NCBI GenBank assembly: GCA_937910785.1
Contig: CALDLG010000111.1
Span: 1 to 15,083 of the forward strand
Length of the DNA stretch: 15,083 nucleotides
Source: an uncultured Lachnospiraceae bacterium
GTDB lineage: Bacteria; Bacillota; Clostridia; Lachnospirales; Lachnospiraceae
Direction of reading: 5' to 3'
Positions 8,458 to 14,481 of this stretch are shown here, piece by piece; position 1 is the first letter of the stretch; every line of letters starts with the position of its first letter. Both the position numbers and the translations under genes were made by a program. The notes under the pieces are model-generated. The model was given only the letters and a program-made list of their open reading frames with translations, did no database searches and was not told where the DNA came from.

Positions 8458-9618
8458 CTACTGAATCCGTTTCGCCACGACCACAAAACGCCCGTCCGTT
8501 TCGGAATTATCACATGTGGACAGCGTCAGCAGCTCATCGCCGAAACTGGCTGTTACCCCCGTATCATACAGTGACAGCGCCGCCATTTCCTGCATATTGG
8601 AGTCAAATTCCTTCTCGGAAACAGCGTCAAAGAACTGATAATACTTAAAGACAATTTCATCCTCATTATAAATTCTGGAACGGAATACATACATAACCTG
8701 ATAGGTTCCCTTTTCGTAAATCGTATCGAACTGAATCGTCGCATGATCCTTATAATAGCTTTCACTGCTGTATTTATTCAAATTACCAAACATCTTACCG
8801 GAACGCATATGATGACCGTAAATAATCAGATTGGTATTCCTGTGTACGACATCGCATGCCGCATCCAGAAACAGGCTTCCGTTCTTGTCATATTCCTGGT
8901 CAAAATTATGATCCAGATAAAATACATTGTCCGTCGTCTGCAGGACAGGATAATCGATATTGGTTCCCTCAATTTTGAGCCAGCCGATCAGGCGTTTGTT
9001 CTTATTATACAGTGTCTCATACTCTTCCAGCACCGTAAGCTCAATCTCTTCCTCCTCCGTATAATGGATTGTCGTCCCCGGCGCTCCGGAAGAAAGCGTC
9101 GTGCTGCCCTTTAGATCAGCCAGATCATTATAATCCGACTGTGTCTTATCAGCAGCATAATAATAAATTCCATAATAGCCAAAGCAGCCAAGCGCAATGA
9201 TGCCGCAGAGAATAACGATCAGTTTCCTTCTCTGTTCCCTTTTTTTCAGGACCGCCTTGATCTCCTTCTGCATTTTGGCATCGTAATCGTTCAGCGATAC
9301 CTTCTTACGGCTGCTGTCTGTCTTCCCCGCACCGGCCGTCTTTTTCTTCTTTGAATTCTTTATTTTACTGTCCTTCGTATAGCCCTGCTTCTGATACTTT
9401 TCCGCAAGTTCCTGTATTTCGTCCTTAAAATCCCTGCCAACCAGCGTCGTCAGCTGATATTTTCCGGCTTTCAAATCCGCCGCCAGGCGGATCACCTCAC
9501 CCGGCTGTTCCATATTCACTTTTGCCCTGACTGCATCTATCTGCGCCTGATCCCGTAACGCCGCTTTATAATCCGACTGTGTCCTGAACTGTCTTCCCGC
9601 AACAATCAAATCGGCCAT
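8458..9618 (-). CDS. Class B sortase with an extended cytoplasmic N-terminal domain
   Basis: This membrane-bound cysteine transpeptidase cuts sorting motifs between Thr and Gly and joins the protein to peptidoglycan. It has 386 residues with the ATG at 9618; CTCCTTT on the plus strand (9630-9636, AAAGGAG on the coding strand) lies 11 nt upstream, a rather long spacing. Residues 1-131 are cytoplasmic: an N-terminal domain (about 1-80, containing FRTQSDYKAALRDQ) and then a Lys-rich linker. A single membrane segment spans about 132-155. The extracellular catalytic domain covers about 190-386 and has all the active-site parts: His269 in IYGHH, Cys369 in TLSTCD, and Arg377 in DGRFVVVAKR. TLSTC is characteristic of class B. 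Typical SrtB proteins have only a short N-terminal anchor, so this one is long for its family. The next gene downstream carries a TPKTG signal and is the obvious substrate. Its own promoter and a large inverted repeat lie just upstream. Confidence 0.95.
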   Translation of the reverse strand: MADLIVAGRQFRTQSDYKAALRDQAQIDAVRAKVNMEQPGEVIRLAADLKAGKYQLTTLVGRDFKDEIQELAEKYQKQGYTKDSKIKNSKKKKTAGAGKTDSSRKKVSLNDYDAKMQKEIKAVLKKREQRRKLIVILCGIIALGCFGYYGIYYYAADKTQSDYNDLADLKGSTTLSSGAPGTTIHYTEEEEIELTVLEEYETLYNKNKRLIGWLKIEGTNIDYPVLQTTDNVFYLDHNFDQEYDKNGSLFLDAACDVVHRNTNLIIYGHHMRSGKMFGNLNKYSSESYYKDHATIQFDTIYEKGTYQVMYVFRSRIYNEDEIVFKYYQFFDAVSEKEFDSNMQEMAALSLYDTGVTASFGDELLTLSTCDNSETDGRFVVVAKRIQ

Positions 9619-9632
9619 GATCCAAACAACTC

Positions 9633-9689
9633 CTTTAACAGATATAATAGACTCCGGCAATCACCGGAATCTATTATATCATTTTAAAG
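9633..9689. repeat. Long imperfect inverted repeat overlapping the sortase ribosome binding site
   Basis: Arms of 17 bases (9641-9657 and 9664-9680) pair with one mismatch, which is a G-U wobble in minus-strand RNA, around a 6-base loop (9658-9663). After a small internal loop, CTTTAA (9633-9638) pairs with TTAAAG (9684-9689), giving about 23 pairs in all. In minus-strand RNA the outer pairs take up the AAAG of the AAAGGAG ribosome binding site. No U-tract follows the stem in the minus direction, so a plain terminator is unlikely; it could be an operator, an RNA hairpin controlling translation, or a small repeat element. The pairing is seen directly; the role is inferred. Confidence 0.9.
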
Positions 9690-9701
9690 ATTTGATAGCA
9701 A
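9673..9701 (-). promoter_or_regulatory. Sigma-A-type promoter for the sortase gene
   Basis: On the minus strand there is TTGCTA (9701-9696), a 17-nt spacer, and a perfect TATAAT (9678-9673). The predicted transcript starts near 9666, about 48 nt before the sortase ATG. The -10 box lies within one arm of the inverted repeat at 9633-9689, so a transcript from here would lack most of the 5' arm and could not form the full hairpin. The -35 matches the consensus at four of six bases. The call is sequence-only. Confidence 0.5.
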
Positions 9702-9746
9702 TAGCGTTGAGAAAGGGGCTCTCACTGTTCTTTCCCGGAGATCTGT

Positions 9747-10865
9747 TTAATAATAATATGCGAGAATCATAACCGGCTCAACCTTTCCGTCCGTAATGCC
9801 CCTGACCACAATGGAATCTCCGGCATTGACGTCGATCTTTACGGAATGCCCCAGCTGATAGCTTCCGCCGTCCCCGAAGGTATCGGCGCCATATCCCTGA
9901 TCGCTCATATTCTGTCTGCTGACGATCTCGTTATTTTTACAGACATCGATGCTGAAGCTATTCGCATTATGGCTTCCCGTGGAAGTCGCATAGAAGCTGG
10001 CCGAAAGCGTAATTGTTCCCGTTCTGGCGACGGTAAAAGAGGCCTCACTGCGGCCGCTGGAAACAGCAGGCGATGTCACAATCTGCCAGGCGCCCGGATC
10101 ATCGATGACATCCTGTCTCCCCTGCTCTCTTCCTGCCTCGAAGCCAAGATCATACCCTTCCTTTGACCCTTCCGCATAACCTGCCTGATAGCCGGCGGCT
10201 TCTCCGGCCTCAAAGCCCCTTTCATAGTGGGCCTGATTGTCCGCTCCATTTCCGATGCAAAGCCTTCCGTCCACCCATGCGGCTGTTCCTGCCGACAGAT
10301 TATCCGCTGCCGCCGGTTCGATCTTCTGTTCTTTCAAAAATGCCACCGACTGAGACTGCAGAATTCCTTCCTCAATTCTGGTAAGCGGGAGTTTAACCGC
10401 TTCCCCGGATGCATCCGCTTCCTCCTGCTTATGCGTTACCAGTCCGTCCGCCGTAAAATAGGTTCCGATCTGGCGCAGCGCCCCTGCCAGCTTTACTGTA
10501 TTTTCCGTAAAGGCTGCATCCAGACCGTCAATTTGATCCGCCAGACGAACAAAATCAGCAGAATCCAGAATAACCGCTCCACCGGCATAATCAATTCTGC
10601 CTCTGGACCGAATCTGTTCTCTTCGCTTCCGGCATTCTTCGGAAAGTTCAGGCAGCTTCGCAATGCCCTGTTCCTTTTGCAGACCGTCCGCACAAGCATA
10701 CAAAGAATCAAAATCCGATGCATACAGACATACGTCTTCCTCTTCATAGACCAGATTCCCTCTGCTCATCGCACGAAAATCCGCAAGGACCGGCATCGTC
10801 GTCATTGTGATGCCGAAAGCTGCAGTCATTGCGGCAGCAATACAAATCATCGTTTTTTTCTTCAT
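9747..10865 (-). CDS. Secreted protein of unknown function with a glycine-every-four repeat
   Basis: This 372-residue protein starts at the ATG at 10865, with AAAGGAG (10874-10880) ending 8 nt upstream. Residues 1-28 are a clear signal peptide (MKKKTM, hydrophobic core, PVLA). The mature part has a charged, mostly helical region (about 40-200) containing ADQIDGL and NLSAGTAAWVDG. Next comes a strict repeat, with Gly at 217, 221, 225, 229, 233, 237, 241, 245 and 249 and aromatic or Ala residues between, expected to make a helix with a glycine face. A C-terminal, beta-rich domain (about 255-372) ends in AYYY. There is no sorting signal, no C-terminal membrane segment and no recognised catalytic motif. 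It lies between the phosphodiesterase and the sortase on the same strand, 128 bp before the sortase start, suggesting a part in the same surface system. I do not recognise a named family. Glycine-every-four segments also occur in FliH-like and phage fibre proteins, but nothing else here supports those identities. Confidence 0.85.
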   Translation of the reverse strand: MKKKTMICIAAAMTAAFGITMTTMPVLADFRAMSRGNLVYEEEDVCLYASDFDSLYACADGLQKEQGIAKLPELSEECRKRREQIRSRGRIDYAGGAVILDSADFVRLADQIDGLDAAFTENTVKLAGALRQIGTYFTADGLVTHKQEEADASGEAVKLPLTRIEEGILQSQSVAFLKEQKIEPAAADNLSAGTAAWVDGRLCIGNGADNQAHYERGFEAGEAAGYQAGYAEGSKEGYDLGFEAGREQGRQDVIDDPGAWQIVTSPAVSSGRSEASFTVARTGTITLSASFYATSTGSHNANSFSIDVCKNNEIVSRQNMSDQGYGADTFGDGGSYQLGHSVKIDVNAGDSIVVRGITDGKVEPVMILAYYY

Positions 10866-11198
10866 GTTCAGTTCTCCTTTTTCATATATTCCTGGGATTT
10901 CATCGTTTTTGAATAGTGGGATTGGGATATGTTATACAGACATTATTCAAAGAATGATCAGATGATAAATTATATATATCACGCAGAATCATAAAATGCA
11001 AATGCTTTCCTCTGCAAGATCTGTAGAAAAAACAAAAACGTTATATCGTAAATCAAAAATATTGACCCATATCTGGTAGTTCCTTCCGTCTTCCAAAGAA
11101 AACGGCTGCCAGATGTTGTATTGTGCAATTTTCTGACATCCGTTTTCCTTCATTTCGTTTGAGCGAAAACTTCCGGACCTTTACCGAACGTATCGCTT
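10866..11198. other. AT-rich non-coding gap upstream of the secreted protein gene
   Basis: This 333-bp stretch separates the phosphodiesterase stop from the secreted protein. It contains the downstream gene's ribosome binding site (10874-10880) and AT-rich tracts, including TATATATA around 10971. On the minus strand, TTGCAT followed 17 nt later by TATATA is a weak promoter possibility. T-rich runs on the minus strand (about 11023-11041) could end transcription, but no strong stem precedes them. A pair of complementary segments, GAAAACG near 11099 and CGTTTTC near 11150, is separated and interrupted and is not called. No tRNA, riboswitch or small gene was recognised. Confidence 0.6.
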
Positions 11199-13100
11199 TT
11201 ACTGATTTTGTTCAATAAATTTCAAAAATTCTTCGGCAGGCAGCGGTTTCGAAAAGAAATAGCCCTGAATGTAGTCGATACCAAGAGCGGAAATGATCTC
11301 CATCTGTTCTTTCGTTTCCACGCCTTCCGACACAATTTTCAGTTTCAGATCATGAATCATGCGCATGGCCGCTTCCATGACAAATTTCGCTTTCTGATCT
11401 GCAAAATAGGCCTGACTCATGCCCCGGTCAAACTTGACAATGGATACCGGCATTTCCACAATATAATTGAGATTGCTTTCTCCGCTGCCAAAATCATCCA
11501 GCGAAAAGGCCACGCCGTAGTCGAGCAGTTTCTTCATGTTTTTCTGAAAAATATGTCTTGTCTGAATAGGTGCGGATTCCGTAATTTCCAGATTAATGCA
11601 GGAAGGCTCCACATCATATCTGCGCATGGTCCCGATAAATGAATCGGCCAGATTTTTCTTCTCGCACTGCTTTACCGAAAGGTTCACCTCCACATAACGA
11701 ATTCCGTAACGCTCCTTCAAATGATTTCTGCTGATAAAATCACAGGTCTTTTCGAATACAATTTCCCCGATTCCTGAAATGAGCCCCGTCTCCTCCGCAA
11801 CCGGCACGAATTTGCCCGGAGGCACAATTTGCCCATCGTATTCTCTGATCCGCACAAGGGCTTCCGCAGAAACGAAACGCTTTTCTTTCGTGGAATAAAT
11901 CGGCTGATAGAAAACCTCAATCCGGTCTTCCTTCATCGCCGCGGCAATCATCTCTTCTGTCTCTTCCTTTTCCCGGAAACCTGCAATCCGTTTGTCATCC
12001 AGCATAATAATATGTTTTTCCGGATTTCTCTCTTCTACTCTGAAATACCGGAGCATCTGAAAGACCTCTTCCGCATTTCTGAATATGGAAGAGTCCGTCA
12101 TCAGCACATAATAAGGATTCAAAATCACCGGCTCATCCAGCCCTCTGCCGTTCCATGGATGTTCAAAGCGTTCCTGCAGCATCCTGAAAATTTTTTCAAG
12201 CCGTTCTCCATTCTCCATAATCAGAATCAGTTCGCGTTCCACTGTTTTGAAAACTTTAATATCTCTGATTTTCTCAAGATAACCGACGATCTCCTGAAAA
12301 ATGATATCCTGCCGCGTTCCTTCATCGTCATCATGCAGTCTTCCCGTATCGGATAAAACAAGCATAACAGAGGAAAAGGATTTCTGGTCCCCATAAAGCT
12401 GCTTCACATATTCGCCAAGCGCATGCGCATTATAGGCGCCTGTTTCTCTGTCAAGATTGGCATCCGGATTCTCCAGTTCGAAAAACAGAATCACCATGCC
12501 TAACACTGATGCGAAGCCAACCAGAAGCAGTCTTGCGTTTACAAACTGCACAACTGCCGCCAGCACCCAGATCAACATCCAGATGAGCACGGTTCTGCGT
12601 CGTTTGGCATTCATTTCTTTTCCCCGAAAAAGCATCTTGAAGACCGTAAGCAGAACAAATAAAAGCGCAAAAGCATAGGTCGCCATACAGCCTGGTCCAT
12701 AGGTATAGACGACTGTTCCCTCCAGATAATAGTGAATTGGCAGGATATAGATCAGAACCGTGCCGGAAAGAACCGTCACCGTATAGGCACGATTCTGTTT
12801 CATCCGTTCGCCCCTCGTCTTCGCCAGTTCCGTACAGGAATAAAGCAGGCCGAAATATCCTACCCAGACCAGTGATACAATGTAGGTCTTGCAGATAAAT
12901 GCCAGCAAAATTCCCGGAATCTGTTCCATATGATTGATCGCCACGATGGAAAGAATGTCCATCGTCACGCAAAAGGAAGTCATCCCCAGCGTAATTAAAA
13001 ACAGCCTTACCGAATATAGTCCGAGCGGACGCTGTCTCAAATAAAATATCCATAATAAAAGCAGAATAGCAATACCACAGCATTGTACCTGTATATTCAT
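11199..13100 (-). CDS. Membrane EAL-domain c-di-GMP phosphodiesterase with degenerate GGDEF domain
   Basis: This protein is predicted to hydrolyse cyclic di-GMP to pGpG at the inner face of the membrane. The ATG at 13100 (633 residues) follows GGGAGAGG (13107-13114) and begins just before the first membrane segment. The frame runs up to 13253, but that stretch overlaps a divergent gene's leader and is basic non-membrane sequence. Residues about 6-207 hold some seven hydrophobic segments, a likely sensor. Residues about 210-375 look like a GGDEF domain (DRETGAYN resembles the usual D-x-LTG-x-x-N start), but the signature is lost (VERELILIM), so cyclase activity is unlikely. Residues about 390-630 are an EAL domain with its catalytic set in place: E413 (EAL), N473, E505, D535-D536, K556, E592 and Q612. 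It should therefore be active. It lies upstream of, and on the same strand as, the secreted protein, sortase and LRR genes, so it may tune their expression or surface attachment, but separate transcription is equally possible. Confidence 0.95.
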   Translation of the reverse strand: MNIQVQCCGIAILLLLWIFYLRQRPLGLYSVRLFLITLGMTSFCVTMDILSIVAINHMEQIPGILLAFICKTYIVSLVWVGYFGLLYSCTELAKTRGERMKQNRAYTVTVLSGTVLIYILPIHYYLEGTVVYTYGPGCMATYAFALLFVLLTVFKMLFRGKEMNAKRRRTVLIWMLIWVLAAVVQFVNARLLLVGFASVLGMVILFFELENPDANLDRETGAYNAHALGEYVKQLYGDQKSFSSVMLVLSDTGRLHDDDEGTRQDIIFQEIVGYLEKIRDIKVFKTVERELILIMENGERLEKIFRMLQERFEHPWNGRGLDEPVILNPYYVLMTDSSIFRNAEEVFQMLRYFRVEERNPEKHIIMLDDKRIAGFREKEETEEMIAAAMKEDRIEVFYQPIYSTKEKRFVSAEALVRIREYDGQIVPPGKFVPVAEETGLISGIGEIVFEKTCDFISRNHLKERYGIRYVEVNLSVKQCEKKNLADSFIGTMRRYDVEPSCINLEITESAPIQTRHIFQKNMKKLLDYGVAFSLDDFGSGESNLNYIVEMPVSIVKFDRGMSQAYFADQKAKFVMEAAMRMIHDLKLKIVSEGVETKEQMEIISALGIDYIQGYFFSKPLPAEEFLKFIEQNQ

Positions 13101-13186
13101 TCTTTTCCTCTCCCAATTCAACAGATCTTCCTTCTGGAAAATCCGTCCTTTTTCAAACAAAATATATTTTTTTCTTTTCTTCGGAA

Positions 13187-13213
13187 ACCTGGACCTGCCA
13201 TGCACATAAGATA
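13187..13213 (+). promoter_or_regulatory. Sigma-K-like promoter upstream of the Cys-rich gene
   Basis: CATAAGATA (13205-13213) fits the sigma-K -10 pattern CATAnnnTA, and AC (13187-13188) lies 16 nt upstream, the expected -35 place. The predicted start, near 13220, leaves a leader of about 30 nt containing GGAGG. The -35 is only two bases, so a chance match is possible. The cysteine-rich product makes a late mother-cell role plausible. Confidence 0.35.
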
Positions 13214-13251
13214 AACCATAAAACAAAACAAAAACATGGAGGCACAAACAC

Positions 13252-13488
13252 ATGAGTGATTTATCAGCAACTCACTGCGGATGCAATAACACAAGAGAAG
13301 GAAACAACGGCTGTTGTTCTCTGATCTGGCTGATCATCTTATTCTCTGTCTGCGGCGGTAATGACGGCTGCGGATGCGGCGGAAATGGCTTCGGTCTTTT
13401 CAATAACAACTCCGACGGATGCGGATGCGGTAACTGGATCTGGCTGTTGATCCTTCTTTGCTGCTGCGGCGGTAATTCTTTCTGCTAA
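13252..13488 (+). CDS. Small Cys/Gly-rich protein with two hydrophobic segments, possible spore-layer protein
   Basis: This 78-residue protein starts at the ATG at 13252, 9 nt after a strong GGAGG (13238-13242). It contains 13 cysteines and 16 glycines. Two similar modules are visible: a hydrophobic stretch with Trp (residues 23-33, and again 62-69) ending in Cys and CGGN (34-37, 72-75), each associated with a GCGCG motif (39-43 and 56-60). There is no signal peptide. Similar short CGGN-rich proteins are common in gut Clostridia, sometimes annotated by chance resemblance to high-cysteine chorion proteins. Cys-rich small proteins in spore formers often build coat or exosporium layers by disulfide crosslinking, and the sigma-K-like promoter fits that, but metal binding or a membrane role is not excluded. 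It is a single-gene unit: a strong terminator follows and the phosphodiesterase gene diverges from it. Confidence 0.88.
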   Translation: MSDLSATHCGCNNTREGNNGCCSLIWLIILFSVCGGNDGCGCGGNGFGLFNNNSDGCGCGNWIWLLILLCCCGGNSFC

Positions 13489-13518
13489 TTTCTTTCATTT
13501 CTCTTGCAGCACATCTGG

Positions 13519-13552
13519 AAAATAGGCTCCGTATGTGAGCCTATTTTTCTCT
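13519..13552 (+). terminator. Rho-independent terminator after the Cys-rich gene
   Basis: A perfect 11-bp stem, AAAATAGGCTC (13519-13529) with GAGCCTATTTT (13537-13547), encloses a 7-base loop and runs into a T-rich tract (TTTTTCTCTT). It lies 31 nt after the stop codon. The A-rich 5' arm means it could also work in the minus direction, though no minus-strand gene ends there. Confidence 0.93.
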
Positions 13553-13567
13553 TACCGCGCATATACT
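13539..13567 (+). promoter_or_regulatory. Sigma-E-like promoter upstream of the two-gene operon
   Basis: GCCTATT (13539-13545) matches six of seven positions of the sigma-E -35 pattern KMATATT. After a 14-nt spacer, CATATACT (13560-13567) matches the -10 pattern CATACAnT at all but one position. The predicted start near 13574 gives a leader of about 37 nt. The -35 lies in the 3' arm of the preceding terminator, so the elements are packed end to end. No convincing sigma-A promoter was seen in the same gap. Confidence 0.42.
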
Positions 13568-13610
13568 TTGATAGTAAGTTCACTACAGGCATCGAAAGGC
13601 ACAAAAAGCA

Positions 13611-14084
13611 ATGAAAGAAGAATCGTCAGGCGTTATGGCATTTGATGCCTTATATACAAACAATCAAATACAGAAATTGAAGGTTCTTCTTCCCTATATA
13701 GATCCTTCCATGCAGAAAAATATGGCAATCTATATTAAATATATGGAGCTGAAATATACAATGGATTTATGCAGAAAACATCCCTTTCACAGCTGCTCCG
13801 CCACTTTGGAAAACCAGGCTCCCGACATAAAAAAACTCTGTGGTGAACTGAAACCCTATTGTACGGAAACGGAAGCCAGACAGTTAGATCAGATGGAATC
13901 CATGCTTCAGACAATGGAAATGTATCAGGAAATGAGTCAGACCATGAGCGTCATGCAGGAAATGTTTCCGGGCATGGGCGGCGAAGCTTCCGGCCAGTCC
14001 TCCGCTTCTATGGAAGATTTCCTGATGGGCATGCTCTCCCCTGAACAAAAGGCGATGTTTGATGCGTTAAACAGTCAGACATAA
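13611..14084 (+). CDS. Small helical, Met-rich protein of unknown function
   Basis: This is a 157-residue cytoplasmic-type protein with no signal peptide or membrane segment. The ATG at 13611 is preceded by a modest AAAGG (13595-13599, 11 nt spacing); the in-frame ATG at 13635 is an alternative start. Residues 10-55 look like amphipathic helices. Cys54, Cys62, Cys77 and Cys84 lie in the middle, with HPFHSC at 58-62, which might bind a metal but shows no standard finger spacing. Residues 95-141 are strikingly methionine-rich (12 Met in 47), partly at coiled-coil-like spacing. It ends in LSPEQKAMFDAL, a short helix. I do not recognise a family. It is the first gene of a two-gene operon, with the next gene starting 30 bp after its stop and a shared terminator. 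A sigma-E-like promoter suggests expression during sporulation, unproven. Confidence 0.85.
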   Translation: MKEESSGVMAFDALYTNNQIQKLKVLLPYIDPSMQKNMAIYIKYMELKYTMDLCRKHPFHSCSATLENQAPDIKKLCGELKPYCTETEARQLDQMESMLQTMEMYQEMSQTMSVMQEMFPGMGGEASGQSSASMEDFLMGMLSPEQKAMFDALNSQT

Positions 14085-14114
14085 CATATTCAATTAACGT
14101 TAGGAGGTTTTCTT

Positions 14115-14387
14115 ATGGGATCATGGTTAGACGACCCCGATGTTGCACATATCGAAAAATCCAAACTGGATTTTCTGCAAATGCTCGTTTTTGAAAGCAA
14201 CGGCCTTTCCAAAGAGCAGATGCTTCCTTTCCTGATGGCGGTTGCCAAACGAGGAAAAGACAAAAATATAAGCTTTACAGAGGAAGAAATGAATACGATC
14301 ATTCAGACGCTTCGAAAATACGCTTCCCCCGAAGAAATCGATAAGATGAATAAAATGACAGCGATTTTCCACAATCGAAAAAAATAG
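14115..14387 (+). CDS. Small helical protein of unknown function, second gene of operon
   Basis: This is a 90-residue protein with a strong ribosome binding site, GGAGG (14103-14107), 7 nt before the ATG. It has no cysteine, signal peptide or membrane segment. It looks all-helical: a conserved-looking acidic start (MGSWLDDPDVAHIEKSKLDF, residues 1-20), a helix-turn-helix-like middle (LSKEQMLPFLMAVAKR), an FTEEEMNTII helix and a charged SPEEIDKMNKM end. It is coupled to the Met-rich gene 30 bp upstream and ends just before a strong terminator, so the two products probably work together. Its much stronger ribosome binding site suggests it is made in larger amounts. No named family is recognised. 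A DNA-binding role cannot be excluded, but no clear recognition helix is seen. Confidence 0.87.
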   Translation: MGSWLDDPDVAHIEKSKLDFLQMLVFESNGLSKEQMLPFLMAVAKRGKDKNISFTEEEMNTIIQTLRKYASPEEIDKMNKMTAIFHNRKK

Positions 14388-14412
14388 TCAGAGATCAGAT
14401 CGTCTACAGCTT

Positions 14413-14459
14413 AAAACGTTTCCCGGACCGCGCACCGGCGGTCTGAGAATCGTTTTTTT
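14413..14459 (+). terminator. Rho-independent terminator after the two-gene operon, possibly shared with leuS
   Basis: AAAACG (14413-14418) pairs with CGTTTT (14451-14456), and GACCGC (14426-14431) pairs with GCGGTC (14438-14443) around a short loop, with a few mismatches between the two stems. Seven T follow CG (14453-14459). In the other direction the same stem ends in only four T, so termination of leuS here is possible but weaker. It lies between two converging transcription units. Confidence 0.9.
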
Positions 14460-14481
14460 GCATAATGGCGCAAACTGCTTT

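Noticed and set aside
9619..9660. Upstream ATG of the sortase at 9660
   Set aside because: The extension overlaps the ribosome binding site of the downstream ATG and one arm of the inverted repeat, and lies after the predicted transcript start by only a few bases with no ribosome binding site of its own.
13101..13253. N-terminal extension of the phosphodiesterase to an upstream ATG at 13253
   Set aside because: The extension overlaps the leader and promoter of the divergent Cys-rich gene, and the internal ATG at 13100 has a good ribosome binding site directly before the first membrane segment.
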